Source: Marasmius tenuissimus
Taxonomy: Eukaryota; Basidiomycota; Agaricomycetes; Agaricales; Marasmiaceae
DNA length: 64,000 nt
Direction: 5' to 3'
Assembly: GCA_029532415.1 (NCBI GenBank)
Contig: JAQOTA010000060.1
Coordinates: 1,612,001-1,676,000 of the forward strand
This document shows, piece by piece, positions 1-10,627 of this stretch. The notes beneath the pieces were generated by a model. The model was not told the origin of the DNA, did no database searches, and worked only from the letters and a program-made list of their open reading frames with translations. Within the stretch, counting starts at the first letter, position 1; every line of letters starts with the position of its first letter. A program made the position numbers and the translations under genes.

Positions 1-2024
1 AGGTTTTCTCCTGATCTGACCCTATCCAGATCAAGTACCTGTGATATGAAAGATGAAAGTCAGCAATTCTGCGGGCTGAGAACGCCGACATCGGCACCGA
101 AAACGCGTAAGCCAACACACCAGTTCGGGTTCTAGGAAGGGTAGCAGAGTCGTAAGCACTTCAGTCGCGCAGCCGCGTCGCCCTGATAACGAAAACCTAC
201 CTGAAGACAAGTGGATAATGCTGCGCCGAGACCAGTGCCTGTACAGACACGAATTCCCCGCTTGTACAGGGTAGATGTGTTTGATACACCAGCGAACTAC
301 AGGAACCCGCCTGAGTGTTCCGATGGAATCGATAAGAGGGTGAGGACATACCTTCAATTGACGCGTCCAGATCGTGGTCGGGGGATTGTCGACCAGTGAC
401 TTGGTAAAGTCACCCTGTACACCACAAATGAGGTAATGCTTTCCTGAGCTGATGCCCTCGCTGAACGGAGAGTTTATCAACTGAGAGTCGGACTGAATTG
501 TAGGAGGACTCAACGTACGAGATAATTCCGAAAGCGTGGTATTCCATGATGCTACTCCGCGAGATTCTAGCGAGGAGTCCTTGTTGCATGCCGCGCTAGA
601 GAGTCAAACAAATCCAAGTTAGGAGATGCCCCTGTACCTGGTATCCCGTGAACACACACCTCAAACTTGAGAATGACGACCTTGGGAGAAGGCTTCGGAA
701 AAATCAAGGCTATCAGAAACCGCCGACGATAATGAAACCGCGACGTCAGCTTACAATCTCGACCTCAACCTTGACCTCCCGAACAGTTACCCACGGGATG
801 AGAATGCTAAAAAATCGGAACGGTGAGTTCTCCGAGAAAACGGCCGCCGGGGCATGAAAAATATTACTCACAAGATGGTCATTCCGAACGCAAACCAGAA
901 GTCTTGCTGTTTAACCACGGTAGCTCCATCTGGGTTCCATTGATGTCTTTCGAGATCCCAGCTGTCGGATAACACGGTGAATGCCCACGCTGTTTCACGG
1001 AGATGAGCGTGTATTTCTCCCCAGATCGGTTCGGCCACTCACTGAACACCAACCCGAGCCTGCGTGTCACGTGTTCAGCTAAGTTTTCCATTATACTTCA
1101 ATATGGAACACGTACCATCCGGCAAACCGATGGTGTCTTTCAAAAACGCTGGATAAACGTTTGGTTAAACATTCATCCCCGGTGCGCCGCTTCGAAAACA
1201 CTCACTTGTGGTGCGTGTTGCGCACCCACGGGAAAGCGGAGGCGATAGAAATTGAGATCATGACTGCCGTGAGTATACTCATCGTCAACACCGCTGGATG
1301 CGCAGCTCTGTACTCCTCGAACAAGATGACAATCTTGAACATGATCCACATGAATCCCGAGATAGCGCAGCCTGAATGAATTCCACCCAAATGTTGTAGG
1401 ACCGAGGTACATCCCAATCTGAACCAGAGAGGTGTCCACTACGATGCGATGCGGTGGTCAGCGGGAATGTGGGGACAACGGAAAACAAGTCGGATCACCT
1501 TCGCAAATAAAGTGTTGATGATAAGATACAGGAGACGCCCAAATAGCTCATTGCGAACGAGGATAGCGACCAAAAGATTACCGAGAACGAACGCGCCAGT
1601 ATATTGGCGGGCGTATTGCCACACATCAGCAGCTGCGAGGACGAGGCCGACGATATTGAGCGTCATGACCAACACGAAGAATTTCCTGAACAAAATAGAT
1701 GATTCCGATCAGAGTTGAGCCCACTGTGGGAGGAGTTATCTCTTACCGATAGGTGTTGAACCACAGCCTGAACCGAATCCAATGACTGGCGCGTGGTGGC
1801 TTTGGACGACTTTGTGCGGGACGGGGAGGAGAGGGGACTAATTCCTTGGTCTTTAGTTCCTCACTGGAAGAGCTCGAGCTTGGTGTTTCGGGCTTGAGTT
1901 TCGCGGGAGCTACGGGCTGAAGAGACAGTGATAAGCTCGTGAGCTGAAGGGAGGGTTGCGGGGGAGGATAGTCATCGGGGTGGGCCACTCCCTTCTCGGC
2001 GTCGTCAATGGAATGAGGTTGCAT
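1..2024 (-). CDS. NRPS-like/TmpA-type integral membrane protein with ferredoxin-reductase-like C-terminus (partial)
   Basis: Reading right to left from the ATG at 2022-2024, about 92 residues of Ser/Pro-rich cytosolic N-terminus (ending RFRLWFNTYR) lead into a membrane domain of about six hydrophobic segments: KFFVLVMTLNIVGLVLAA, YTGAFVLGNLLVAILV, ISGFMWIMFKIVILF and others. The frames join at clean splice sites (for example 1685 and 1438) and then read GMQQGLLARISRSSIMEY, HYLICGVQGDFTKSLV and the nucleotide-binding loop GIRVCTGTGLGAALSTC near position 230. The model leaves the window while reading IWIGSDQEKT. Fungal relatives are annotated as integral membrane proteins related to NRPS-like or adenylate-forming enzymes, or TmpA-like flavoproteins. 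No adenylation domain is seen here. The substrate is unknown; an NAD(P)/FAD redox role is inferred from the C-terminal fold. The 3' end lies outside the window. Confidence 0.8.
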
Positions 2025-4573
2025 TGTGAAAGCCGGATGGAAGAGAACTCGCTACTAGGGAAGGAGTTACTGTACTGGTATGTACTGATCTCTCCAGGGA
2101 ACTTCGGTGTTCCTTATATAACTACAGGCGGAGTACAGGTTTTGAGCGCAGTACGGATTGAGATATCCGAGGTGGTTCGACACCATGAATTGGCCCCGAT
2201 CCGGACTTGTGGAAATGGCACGAGGTTTCACCGTGATTTCATCCCTGGTAAATGATAACATGAATCAACAAAAGTCGTTCCGCTGTTTGAACGTACATAA
2301 TTCATTCATTCCCCACCGATTTTGTTCTCGACTGCGTCAGATTCTAGACGACAGTTAAACACTGCCCAGATAAATAATCGTTATGATATCCCGAGGGAGA
2401 TGTGCATTTAATACATACCTACATCCTGACGTACGGTTCTCCAAAAGCGAGACTCAGACAGACTGTCTCGGTTCTGGCGTGCCAGGGAATACCCGCACTG
2501 GCAGCAAACTGTCGAGGAGTCAACCCTACTCTTACGGTTTCTTGTGGAGCAGACACAGGTGGCGTAACTTCATTACCTGTGTTCCTCGAGCAAATAAACA
2601 CCCTACCCGCTCGATGAGAGACTGGGTGATGGTCGTGAGCACGAGGAAGGTGGTTGGTCACAGCCGTCACGAAACCGGAGACGGCCCGTGTCCGGTACCT
2701 TTTCGCGTGGCTTTTGAATTGCCGCCCCCAGCAGCCTCCCATTAATTCGCCCTCACTATAAGATCCTCAAAAACTACATCTCTGCACAAACGAAAAACAT
2801 ATTCCTTTGCCAATCCCTATATTCAAAACTCCAATGTATCGGGATTCTGGGTGATTCTTAGGCCTGTTACAGTGTCCGGCCTCCGCTCACAAGCAAGCTT
2901 TTAGCTCACCAATTTGAGAATTATCTCCGCAGCTTCCGATACTTAGCACTTCACTACTAAGGCCCTGCTCGTCAGTGAGCGGGCCGACGACAGCTCTACG
3001 TTACTCTAAAGAACTCTGAACGTTATTCCAAAGAAAAAGTGGAGGAAGATAAAGTTAATATTACTACATACGTACCCCTCGGAAACACCTCCGCCAGGAA
3101 CGCTATCCCGGCTATCAACAAGCTGGAATGGAGGTTCACATCGTAGCCACGCCCTCGTGCGTCCTCTTTAGTGATAGGTGTATCTGAGAACCGCTACAAT
3201 AATTTTACTCTGCCGTTGCCTGTGATACCATATATTTCTCGCAGCAGTCAAGGGCAAATTCGGCTACCACACACCGTCGGCTACATCTAAGCAGAGATAG
3301 GAGGTATCTGGGCCCTGGCTCATGGGGAGACGAGTATCATATTCGCACCCATAGAAATCGGGAACGGCGGTAAAGTCAAACGGTTCGTCGGTAAAGTTAG
3401 TCAAAATGATGATGAGAGGCTTTGGGAGGGTCACAGGCGCTCTCCACAACTCTCAAAAAAACAAACTTACGCGGGTCAACTTCCGGATCACAGAGCCTCA
3501 CTTCGTCGGTCAACGAAATTTGATGGTACATATGTCTTCAATTGATAGGTAGTGGTGTATGCGCTGGGCACCACTCGGTGAGCCTATCAATCTTCTTTTT
3601 GTTAGGATGTGCGCAAGTAGCCCCGACTTTTCGCGGGAGTCAGCGCGTCGGGATTGAATAAAGAGTTTGCGCCGACGAGGGATTAGCGACATTTGCGGTC
3701 ATCTAGAGCAGGCTATGATGCGTGATGGGAAAGTCGGGACGTCGGGACGTCGGTCAGCTTGGAAGAAACCGAGGGACGCGAAAGTGGTATTTACGAACCT
3801 GTGAGAACAACAAGATGAACCCGCTCCGTGGGCCGTGGCAAAGTTCTATCATTGGAGAGCCCCGCCTGGTACATCGTAGGTCCCAGCAAGGCCCTCGCGG
3901 TAACAAGATGGTCCAAATACATACTAAAATGGCAACCACATATGTTTGCATCCAGGGATAGCCACTCCCAATCCGGCTCGGCTCGAGGAAGTTTCCTGCT
4001 TTGCCACGAGATATTGTGCCACCTTTCAGGTCCCAAGTGACACCCAAATACGAGAGATAGATATGACCGGGGCACGAAGTCCGCGCGACGCGTCCTCCTT
4101 AGGGATATTGGTTCATCTAGTGCCGCATTTTCCAGTATAGTGGTATGAGGAAGTTGGCAGCAGATCCCGACGTCATGGGATACGAGTATTGTGTCCCGCG
4201 GACACGGAGGTTGTTGATGTCACTGTCAGATGAGATGGTGAGTTGGCAGGTCAGTTCACCCAGCCAGCTTGAGTCAAAGCAACGACCGCTGACCGCTGAC
4301 CGTAAAGTCTGAGCCGACTCCTAAGCCACTCTCGAAATCCTGCGTCTGAACCTGGTCTTTGAGGGTATAGGCAAGCTGGCAATAAGCTGGTACGATCGAG
4401 AGAACAACCGTGAGAATATTCGCAATTCGGATATTTCATAGGCGCTCATGCACGTGATAGCGCGTCAAGGCCCCAGCCAGAAATTTTCTTTTGCAGATTG
4501 CCGTGTTCGAGTCATACGCTTTCCCTGAACCAGAACGTTGAACTTGGTCAGTTCTTGCTCAACAAGCTCGAAC
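2025..4573. other. Unresolved 2.5 kb between divergent genes
   Basis: This stretch separates the membrane protein gene (minus) from CPA2 (plus). No chain of exons could be assembled. Short minus-strand open stretches at about 3264-3449 and 3754-4075 and a hydrophobic, signal-peptide-like stretch at about 4300-4435 (LTVVLSIVPAYCQLAYTL, no in-frame ATG before it) suggest either an unrecognised intron-rich secreted-protein gene or chance frames. The last few hundred bases presumably carry the CPA2 promoter. Confidence 0.4.
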
Positions 4574-7500
4574 ATGAGCCTTCTGCGACTGCAGTTGTCG
4601 TGGAAGCGACAGGCTACATCTCTCTTCACTCGTTCTTTCCACCGTTCCTCCGTCGCGCGCTCACCTCTCACTCCCTCAAATCCTCTTCGTGCTGTCGCAG
4701 CTCCAGCTGTTGGCTCTTACGCCCCAAAAGATGGTGAACACGTCTTGAGCTCACCGTCCGAGCTAGCTCGTAAAATTTCAGCAAAGGTGCTGCCCAAGCT
4801 CCCTCGCCCGGATGTTCAGAAGGTCGTTGTGGTTGGCAGTGGTGGTCTTTCCATTGGCCAGGCCGGTGAATTCGATTACTCGGGCTCTCAAGCACTGAAG
4901 GCTCTTAGTGAGGAAGGTGTCGAGGCCGTTCTTATCAACCCAAACATCGCTACTTGGCAAACCTCTCACCAGTTGGCATCCGAAGTCTACTTCTTGCCTA
5001 TCACCGCCGACTATGTTGCATACGTTTTGGAAAAAGAACGGCCTGACGGTATCCTTCTCACGTTCGGTGGACAAAGTGCTCTGAATGTCGGTATTGCTCT
5101 CGACAAGATGGGTGTGTTGGAAAGGCTCGGTATACAGGTATTGGGAACCCCGATTAGAACTCTGGAAGTCTCGGAGGATCGAGATCTTTTCGTGCAAGCT
5201 CTCAAAGGTGCGAGAAAGCGTCCGGTAATGGATAAGACTCTCGCTGAAATGCCTCACATCAGAAATCGATATCCCCGTCGCGCAATCGACCGCCGTATCG
5301 TCGGTCAACGCCGCTCTTGCTGCAGCGGAAGAAATTGGTTACCCGGTCATCCTCCGTTCGGCATTCACTCTCGGTGGTCTTGGTTCAGGTTTTGCAAACA
5401 ATCCAGACGAACTTCGTGATCTTTCTGCAAAGAGTTTGAGTCTTAGTCCACAAGTCTTGATTGAACGCAGTATGAAAGGATGGAAAGAACTCGAATATGA
5501 GGTTGTTCGTGATGGTGCAGATGTCCGTGAACTCATCATTTTCCGCATTTCCCTCGCTGATGGGCCATCTGCAGAATACCATCATTTGCTGCAACATGGA
5601 GAACTTTGACCCATTGGGTACTCACACCGGAGATTCCATTGTCGTGGCTCCCTCTCAGACTCTTCCTGACGACGAGTATCATATGCTCCGGAGTGCTGCT
5701 CTGAAAACTATCAGGCACCTCGGAGTTGTGGGGGAATGTAACATCCAGTATGCATTGAACCCAACATCCCGGGAGTATTGTGTCATTGAAGTTAACGCCC
5801 GGTATGTGTGTCTGTTGATCGTTACCTTACCGTGTTCTCATTCTCCTTGTCAAGCCTGAGTCGTTCTAGGTACGTCGAGAACCATGATCTTTGATGATTG
5901 GCCCTCTTATCGTTTTCCTCTAGTGCGCTGGCATCCAAGGCCACCGGATATCCTTTGGCTTATACCGCGGCCAAGATTGCTCTTGGATACACGCTTCCCG
6001 AACTCCCCAATGCTGTTACGAAAACGACTACTGCATGCTTCGAACCTTCATTAGACTACATTGTCACCAAGATTCCCAAATGGGACCTCGCCAAATTCTC
6101 TTCCCAAGTGAACCGCGAAGTTGGTTCTGCGATGAAGTCCGTCGGGGAGGTTATGGCTATCGGAAGGACTTTTGAGGAGAGTCTTCAGAAGGCAATCAGA
6201 CAAGTTGACCCTCGTTGGAAAGGATTCGAGGCCTACATCGAACCGGAGGATCTTGATAGGGCTCTCACGCGCCCTACTGACATGCGTCTGTTTGCGATCG
6301 CCTACGCCATGTACAATAAGGGCTACACGGTTGACCGCCTGCACGACTTGACGAAGATCGATAAGGTGATTCTGGGTTCTGTCAGTCCTCGAGAACAAAA
6401 TTGACCTCGGATCTGCAGTGGTACCTTTACAAAATTGACAACATCGTGCAAACACGCCACACCCTGAAGGAAGCCGGCTCGCTCGACAAGATCACTCCCG
6501 AGCTTATGACACGAGCTAAGCGGATGGGTTTCGCTGACGCTCAAATCGCCGACCTCATTTCATCTACGGAAGACAGTGTGCGTGCCTCTCGAAAGTCCAT
6601 GGGAATCACTCCGTTCGTGAAGCGAATCGATACACTAGCCGCCGAATACCCTGCCCACACCAATTATCTCTATACCACCTACAATGCGTCTGAACATGAT
6701 GTGGAATTCAACGAGCACGGTACTATGGTCCTCGGCAGTGGCGTTTATCGTATCGGTAGCAGCGTCGAGTTTGATTGGTGTGCTGTCACCTGCGCCAGGA
6801 AGCTCCGCGATATGGGAAAACGCACCATCATGATCAACTACAACCCAGAAACTGTTTCCACCGATTTCGATGAAGCCGATAGGCTCTATTTCGAGGAACT
6901 TGGCTTTGAGCGTGTCATGGACATCTACGAGCTTGAACAAGCGCAAGGCACCATTGTTAGTGTAGGCGGTAAGACATTTTTGTTCGCATCACCTGGACCT
7001 GTATTGACTCCCGCTTCCCTATTCCTAGGTCAGCTCCCTCAAAATATAGCTCTCCGTTTGAAGAACTCGGGCGTCAACGTCCTCGGTACGGATCCACAAC
7101 AGATCGACAATGCCGAGGATCGTCACAAGTTCTCTTCTGTCCTCGACAGCATCGGTATTGATCAGCCCGAGTGGGCTGAAGTTTCAACTGTCACTGATGC
7201 CAAAGCTTTTGCCGACCGAGTCGGGTAAGCACCCCAGATCAACCATCTTGAATGTGCCTGACTATCATACAGCTATCCCGTTCTCATTCGACCCTCTTAC
7301 GTGCTCTCGGGAGCTGCAATGAATGTCGTTTACCAGGAGGCTGACCTCGAATACAAGCTTTCCGCTGCGGCTTCAGTTTCACCGCTTCATCCCGTTGTCA
7401 TTACCAAATTCATTGATGGCGCCCAAGAGATAGACGTCGATGCTGTTGCCCACAACGGGAAGCTGCTTATCCACGCTGTCTCTGAGCACGTCGAGAACGC

Positions 7501-8542
7501 GGGCGTGCACTCCGGAGATGCCACTTTAGTCCTTCCTCCGTTTTCATTGGACGCCAATGATATGAGCCGGCTGAAGACTATCGCGGAGAAAGTCGCCACC
7601 GCCTTCGAGATCTCGGGTCCCTTTAACATGCAAATCATCAGACAGCCTGCCACTGAGGGCGAAGCACCTCTCAAAGTCATCGAGTGTAATCTCCGTGCTT
7701 CCAGGTCCTTCCCCTTCGTGTCAAAGGTCCTCGGTCATAACTTTGTCGAAACCGCAACGACAGCGATTGTTGGTCAGGATGTTCCTGAACCTGTCGATCT
7801 TATGGCCCAGGAAAGGGACTACGTTTCAATCAAAGTCGCTCAGTTCTCCTGGACGCGACTTGGGGGCGCGGACCCCTTCCTTGGTGTCGGTTAGTGTTAT
7901 TTTTTATGTTGAAAGTGTTCCTGTGCTAACCTCCTGATTCACAGAGATGGCTAGCACCGGTGAAGTAGCAAGTTTCGGAAAGGATGTTCACGAAGCCTAC
8001 TGGGCGTCTCTCCTCAGCACGACCGGCTTCAGAGTCCCGGAGGCAGGCTCCGGTGTCCTCCTGGGTGGCGACTTGTCTAAACCTGAGATGGTCACTGTCG
8101 CGAAACAACTGTTCGGTCTCGGATTCAAGCTTTACTGCTCTTCCCCGGCCGTCGAGGAGTTCCTTAACGATATCCCCTATATCTCTGCCAAACGGATATT
8201 CTTCCCTACGAAGGACAAGCGAAAACTACGGGAGGTATTCGACGAATACAACATTCAGTGCGTCATCAACCTCGCCAACTCGAGGGCCACCAGCTTCACG
8301 GATGAGGACTACGTTGCTCGACGGTAAGATCCTCTGCACAGTAATGTATACTTTCCTCTGACTTCCTCGCTAGAAACGCCGTTGACTTCGGATTGCCTCT
8401 GTTGAACAACGCGCGGAACGCCCAACTCTTTGTCGAGAGTTTGGCGAAGAAGATACCCCAAGGCGGCCTCAAGCGCTACACCGAGGGTCGTATACCCAGT
8501 GAAGTACGTTCGTGGCGGGAGTTCGTCGGAAAGAGGGCGTAA
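4574..8542 (+). CDS. CPA2: Carbamoyl-phosphate synthase, arginine-specific, large chain (mitochondrial)
   Basis: Makes carbamoyl phosphate from bicarbonate, ATP and ammonia delivered by the small chain, feeding arginine synthesis. The protein has the duplicated ATP-grasp plan: first half with [20 protein letters not shown] and [12 protein letters not shown], second half with [15 protein letters not shown] and [18 protein letters not shown], and a C-terminal MGS-like regulatory domain ending [18 protein letters not shown]. The start at 4574 gives an Arg/Ser-rich N-terminus ([11 protein letters not shown]) typical of mitochondrial import. Ten exons and nine introns (5208-5262, 5523-5574, 5802-5854, 5870-5923, 6366-6418, 6969-7028, 7225-7272, 7890-7944, 8324-8373) give exactly 1,162 codons plus stop. 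One exon, 5855-5869, is only 15 nt. The lack of fused glutaminase and ATCase domains separates it from the pyrimidine URA2-type enzyme. Confidence 0.95.
5855..5869 (+). other. CPA2: 15-nt micro-exon of CPA2
   Basis: The flanking exons end in ...VIEVNA plus CG and resume with T GCG CTG GCA. The family sequence here requires Arg-Leu-Ser-Arg-Ser-Ser before Ala-Leu-Ala-Ser-Lys. The 15 bases at 5855-5869 supply exactly these residues and are bounded by AAG before and GTACGT after. The flanking introns are 53 and 54 nt. Without this exon the conserved N-A-R-L-S-R-S-S loop of the ATP-grasp domain would be lost. Confidence 0.85.
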
Positions 8543-8670
8543 AGCGGTTGCGCTTCCCTCGAATAACTTGAACATGGTGATATAGACAATGAATCTCAAT
8601 TGTAGTACTTACAAAAGGAGCAGTTCATGCTCCCTCACGATAATCTATGACTAATTCCAGAGAACATTCT

Positions 8671-10344
8671 TCACACTGTCGCTCCCAAGTCCTCGGGCGC
8701 TGACAACTGATCCAATGCCAGCTCCTTCACCGCCATACCTATCCGTGACAAGTCACCATGTTCAATAGAACGGTCCAAGGCGAATTTCCGCGCTATCTTT
8801 GGATCGAGGGTTTCCTGGATCGCATCGGCCACAATACGACCTACTACAGGAAAAAACTTCGGATATTTCGTCACTGACTTGTGGAATGTACTGTATGACT
8901 TCACCTACCTTGAAGGCATGGCCACTATCACCAGTGGCGAGAATCAAGTTTTGGTCCTTCGGGTGCCTTCCAATGACCCAGTCGCTATCAGGGGTGTCAT
9001 TGTACCTGTTCGAATAGTGAGCTAGACTGGTACGTCCGGGGAGTTCAGCATGACGACATACCAGCACAAACGGGTGCTTGAGAACGGCTTCTTCGCCAGG
9101 TCCGGATACATGGTTCGGAGGGTCTCTCGAAAGTCCTTCACCACTTCTTTCGGAATCGATAGGCCATTGTTCGGATTGCTGGTCAAGGTCCTCGGCGTCG
9201 AGACTTGTTCCACCGTGTGAGTGAATCCTGCTCGGTGGAAAGCCATCTTTATGATTCCCTTTTCCGTCGGCTAGCCAAATTCCCGGTGAGGAATTTTGGG
9301 TGCACAAGCCGCCAAAAATACTTACTGGGAAGCAGTAAAACCCGGTATCGAAATTCAAGGTGACCGGACCTTCTCGGTATGCGTTGGCCTCCTCTTCTGT
9401 CAATTGTATCATTGCCACACATTGTCTGAGAAATATTGGTTAGCAGTCGGATCCGAATATTTCTCCACACTTGCACCTGCCAAAAGCGACTCACCCAGTT
9501 GCCAAACATTTCCCTTCCAAGCCTAAACTTGTAAAGGCTGATGGGGTCCAGGACCCTGTAGCCAGAACCACCAAATCGGCATGAATCGAGCTGCCATCGG
9601 TACATTTCACCCCATGGGTCAACCCATCCCTTTTGATGAGTTCCTTGACGGTCTTTCCTCCGATAATCTTCCCGCCCAGAGCTTTCACTCTTGATGTCAA
9701 TGCTGCAGTCGCTCTGCCGGCGTCTGCCCATCCACTATCGTGATTCAAGTACCCGGTCATACCTCGGAAGTCGACAGTAGCTTGAGAACCTAGCATCTCC
9801 TTCGAGAACTCCGCTACATCATGATCGGTATCGAGCTTTCGGACTCGAAGTCCTTGTTGCACATCATTTTCGTATGCTTCACGGACGTATGTTCCTTCGG
9901 CGCTTGATTGTCCTAAAAGGAGGACTCCTGATCTGGATGAAGCAAGAGTATGAGTGATGAGAAACTACAAAGGAACTAGAGCGCACGGATGGCGATAGAT
10001 GGGGTCTTAAACATCGACTCACTCGTGGTATGCATGGTCCCAAAGCTCCGCAGCGTTGATCTTCCATGATTCTATGGCTTCTTTGGCCAGCTTGGAATAG
10101 AACTCGTCTACATACGCAGTTCGAACAACTTGAGAGGAAATGAGCGGGACGGGTTTCGGGCAAGGATAATGTTGGTGATCTCACTTCGATTAAAATCGTT
10201 AGCCGCAGCATCGACAGCTGGAAGCACTTCTGAACGGTCGATAACAGTAATGTTAGTGAAACCGCGCTTGAGCAAGTGGTAAGCAGTGGAGATCCCAAAG
10301 CAGCCAGCTCCGACAATGAGAACCTCGCTTTCTGGGGAGACCAT
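8671..10344 (-). CDS. FAD-dependent amine oxidase of the sarcosine oxidase / fructosyl amino acid oxidase family
   Basis: Oxidises a secondary amine (N-methyl, glycated or cyclic amino acid) with O2 in this family. The N-terminus has the dinucleotide-binding loop EVLIVGAGCFGISTAYHL followed by TVIDRSEVLP. The middle reads NHDSGWADAGRATAAL and DLVVLATGSWTPSAF. Near the C-terminus, STRLCWYNDTPDSDWVIG contains the Cys that binds FAD covalently in monomeric sarcosine oxidases and amadoriases, followed by ATGDSGHAFK. About six short introns break the gene. The start at 10344 is the first ATG before the Rossmann motif; the codon at 10353 is GTG. Substrate choice among fructosyl amino acids, saccharopine/pipecolate and sarcosine cannot be settled from sequence. 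It lies 3' to PAL on the same strand, about 280 bp away. Confidence 0.85.
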
Positions 10345-10627
10345 GGTGGACACTGAGATTCCCGGAATGTCTGATGAAAACGAGGGACGTCGGTTTTACA
10401 CCCGGAATCATGAAGAAATTAACCCGTCCCGGGTCGATGGGTAATGTATTAGGAGAAGTTACAGTATGTACGTTGTTACAATAGGCATTCGCTACAGTAA
10501 TGGTCTCATGTGTAGATACGGGAATAAATAATGGAATGTAGACTTCCCTTATGAGGTTTGGATACAGTGCAATCAGAGGAATAGATAGCGATATAAACAA
10601 TCTCTGGAAATGCAAATCCAGAAGCCT

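Noticed and set aside
4261..4440. Signal peptide of a GH16-like secreted enzyme on the minus strand
   Set aside because: No in-frame ATG precedes the hydrophobic stretch, and no downstream GH16 motif could be joined to it.
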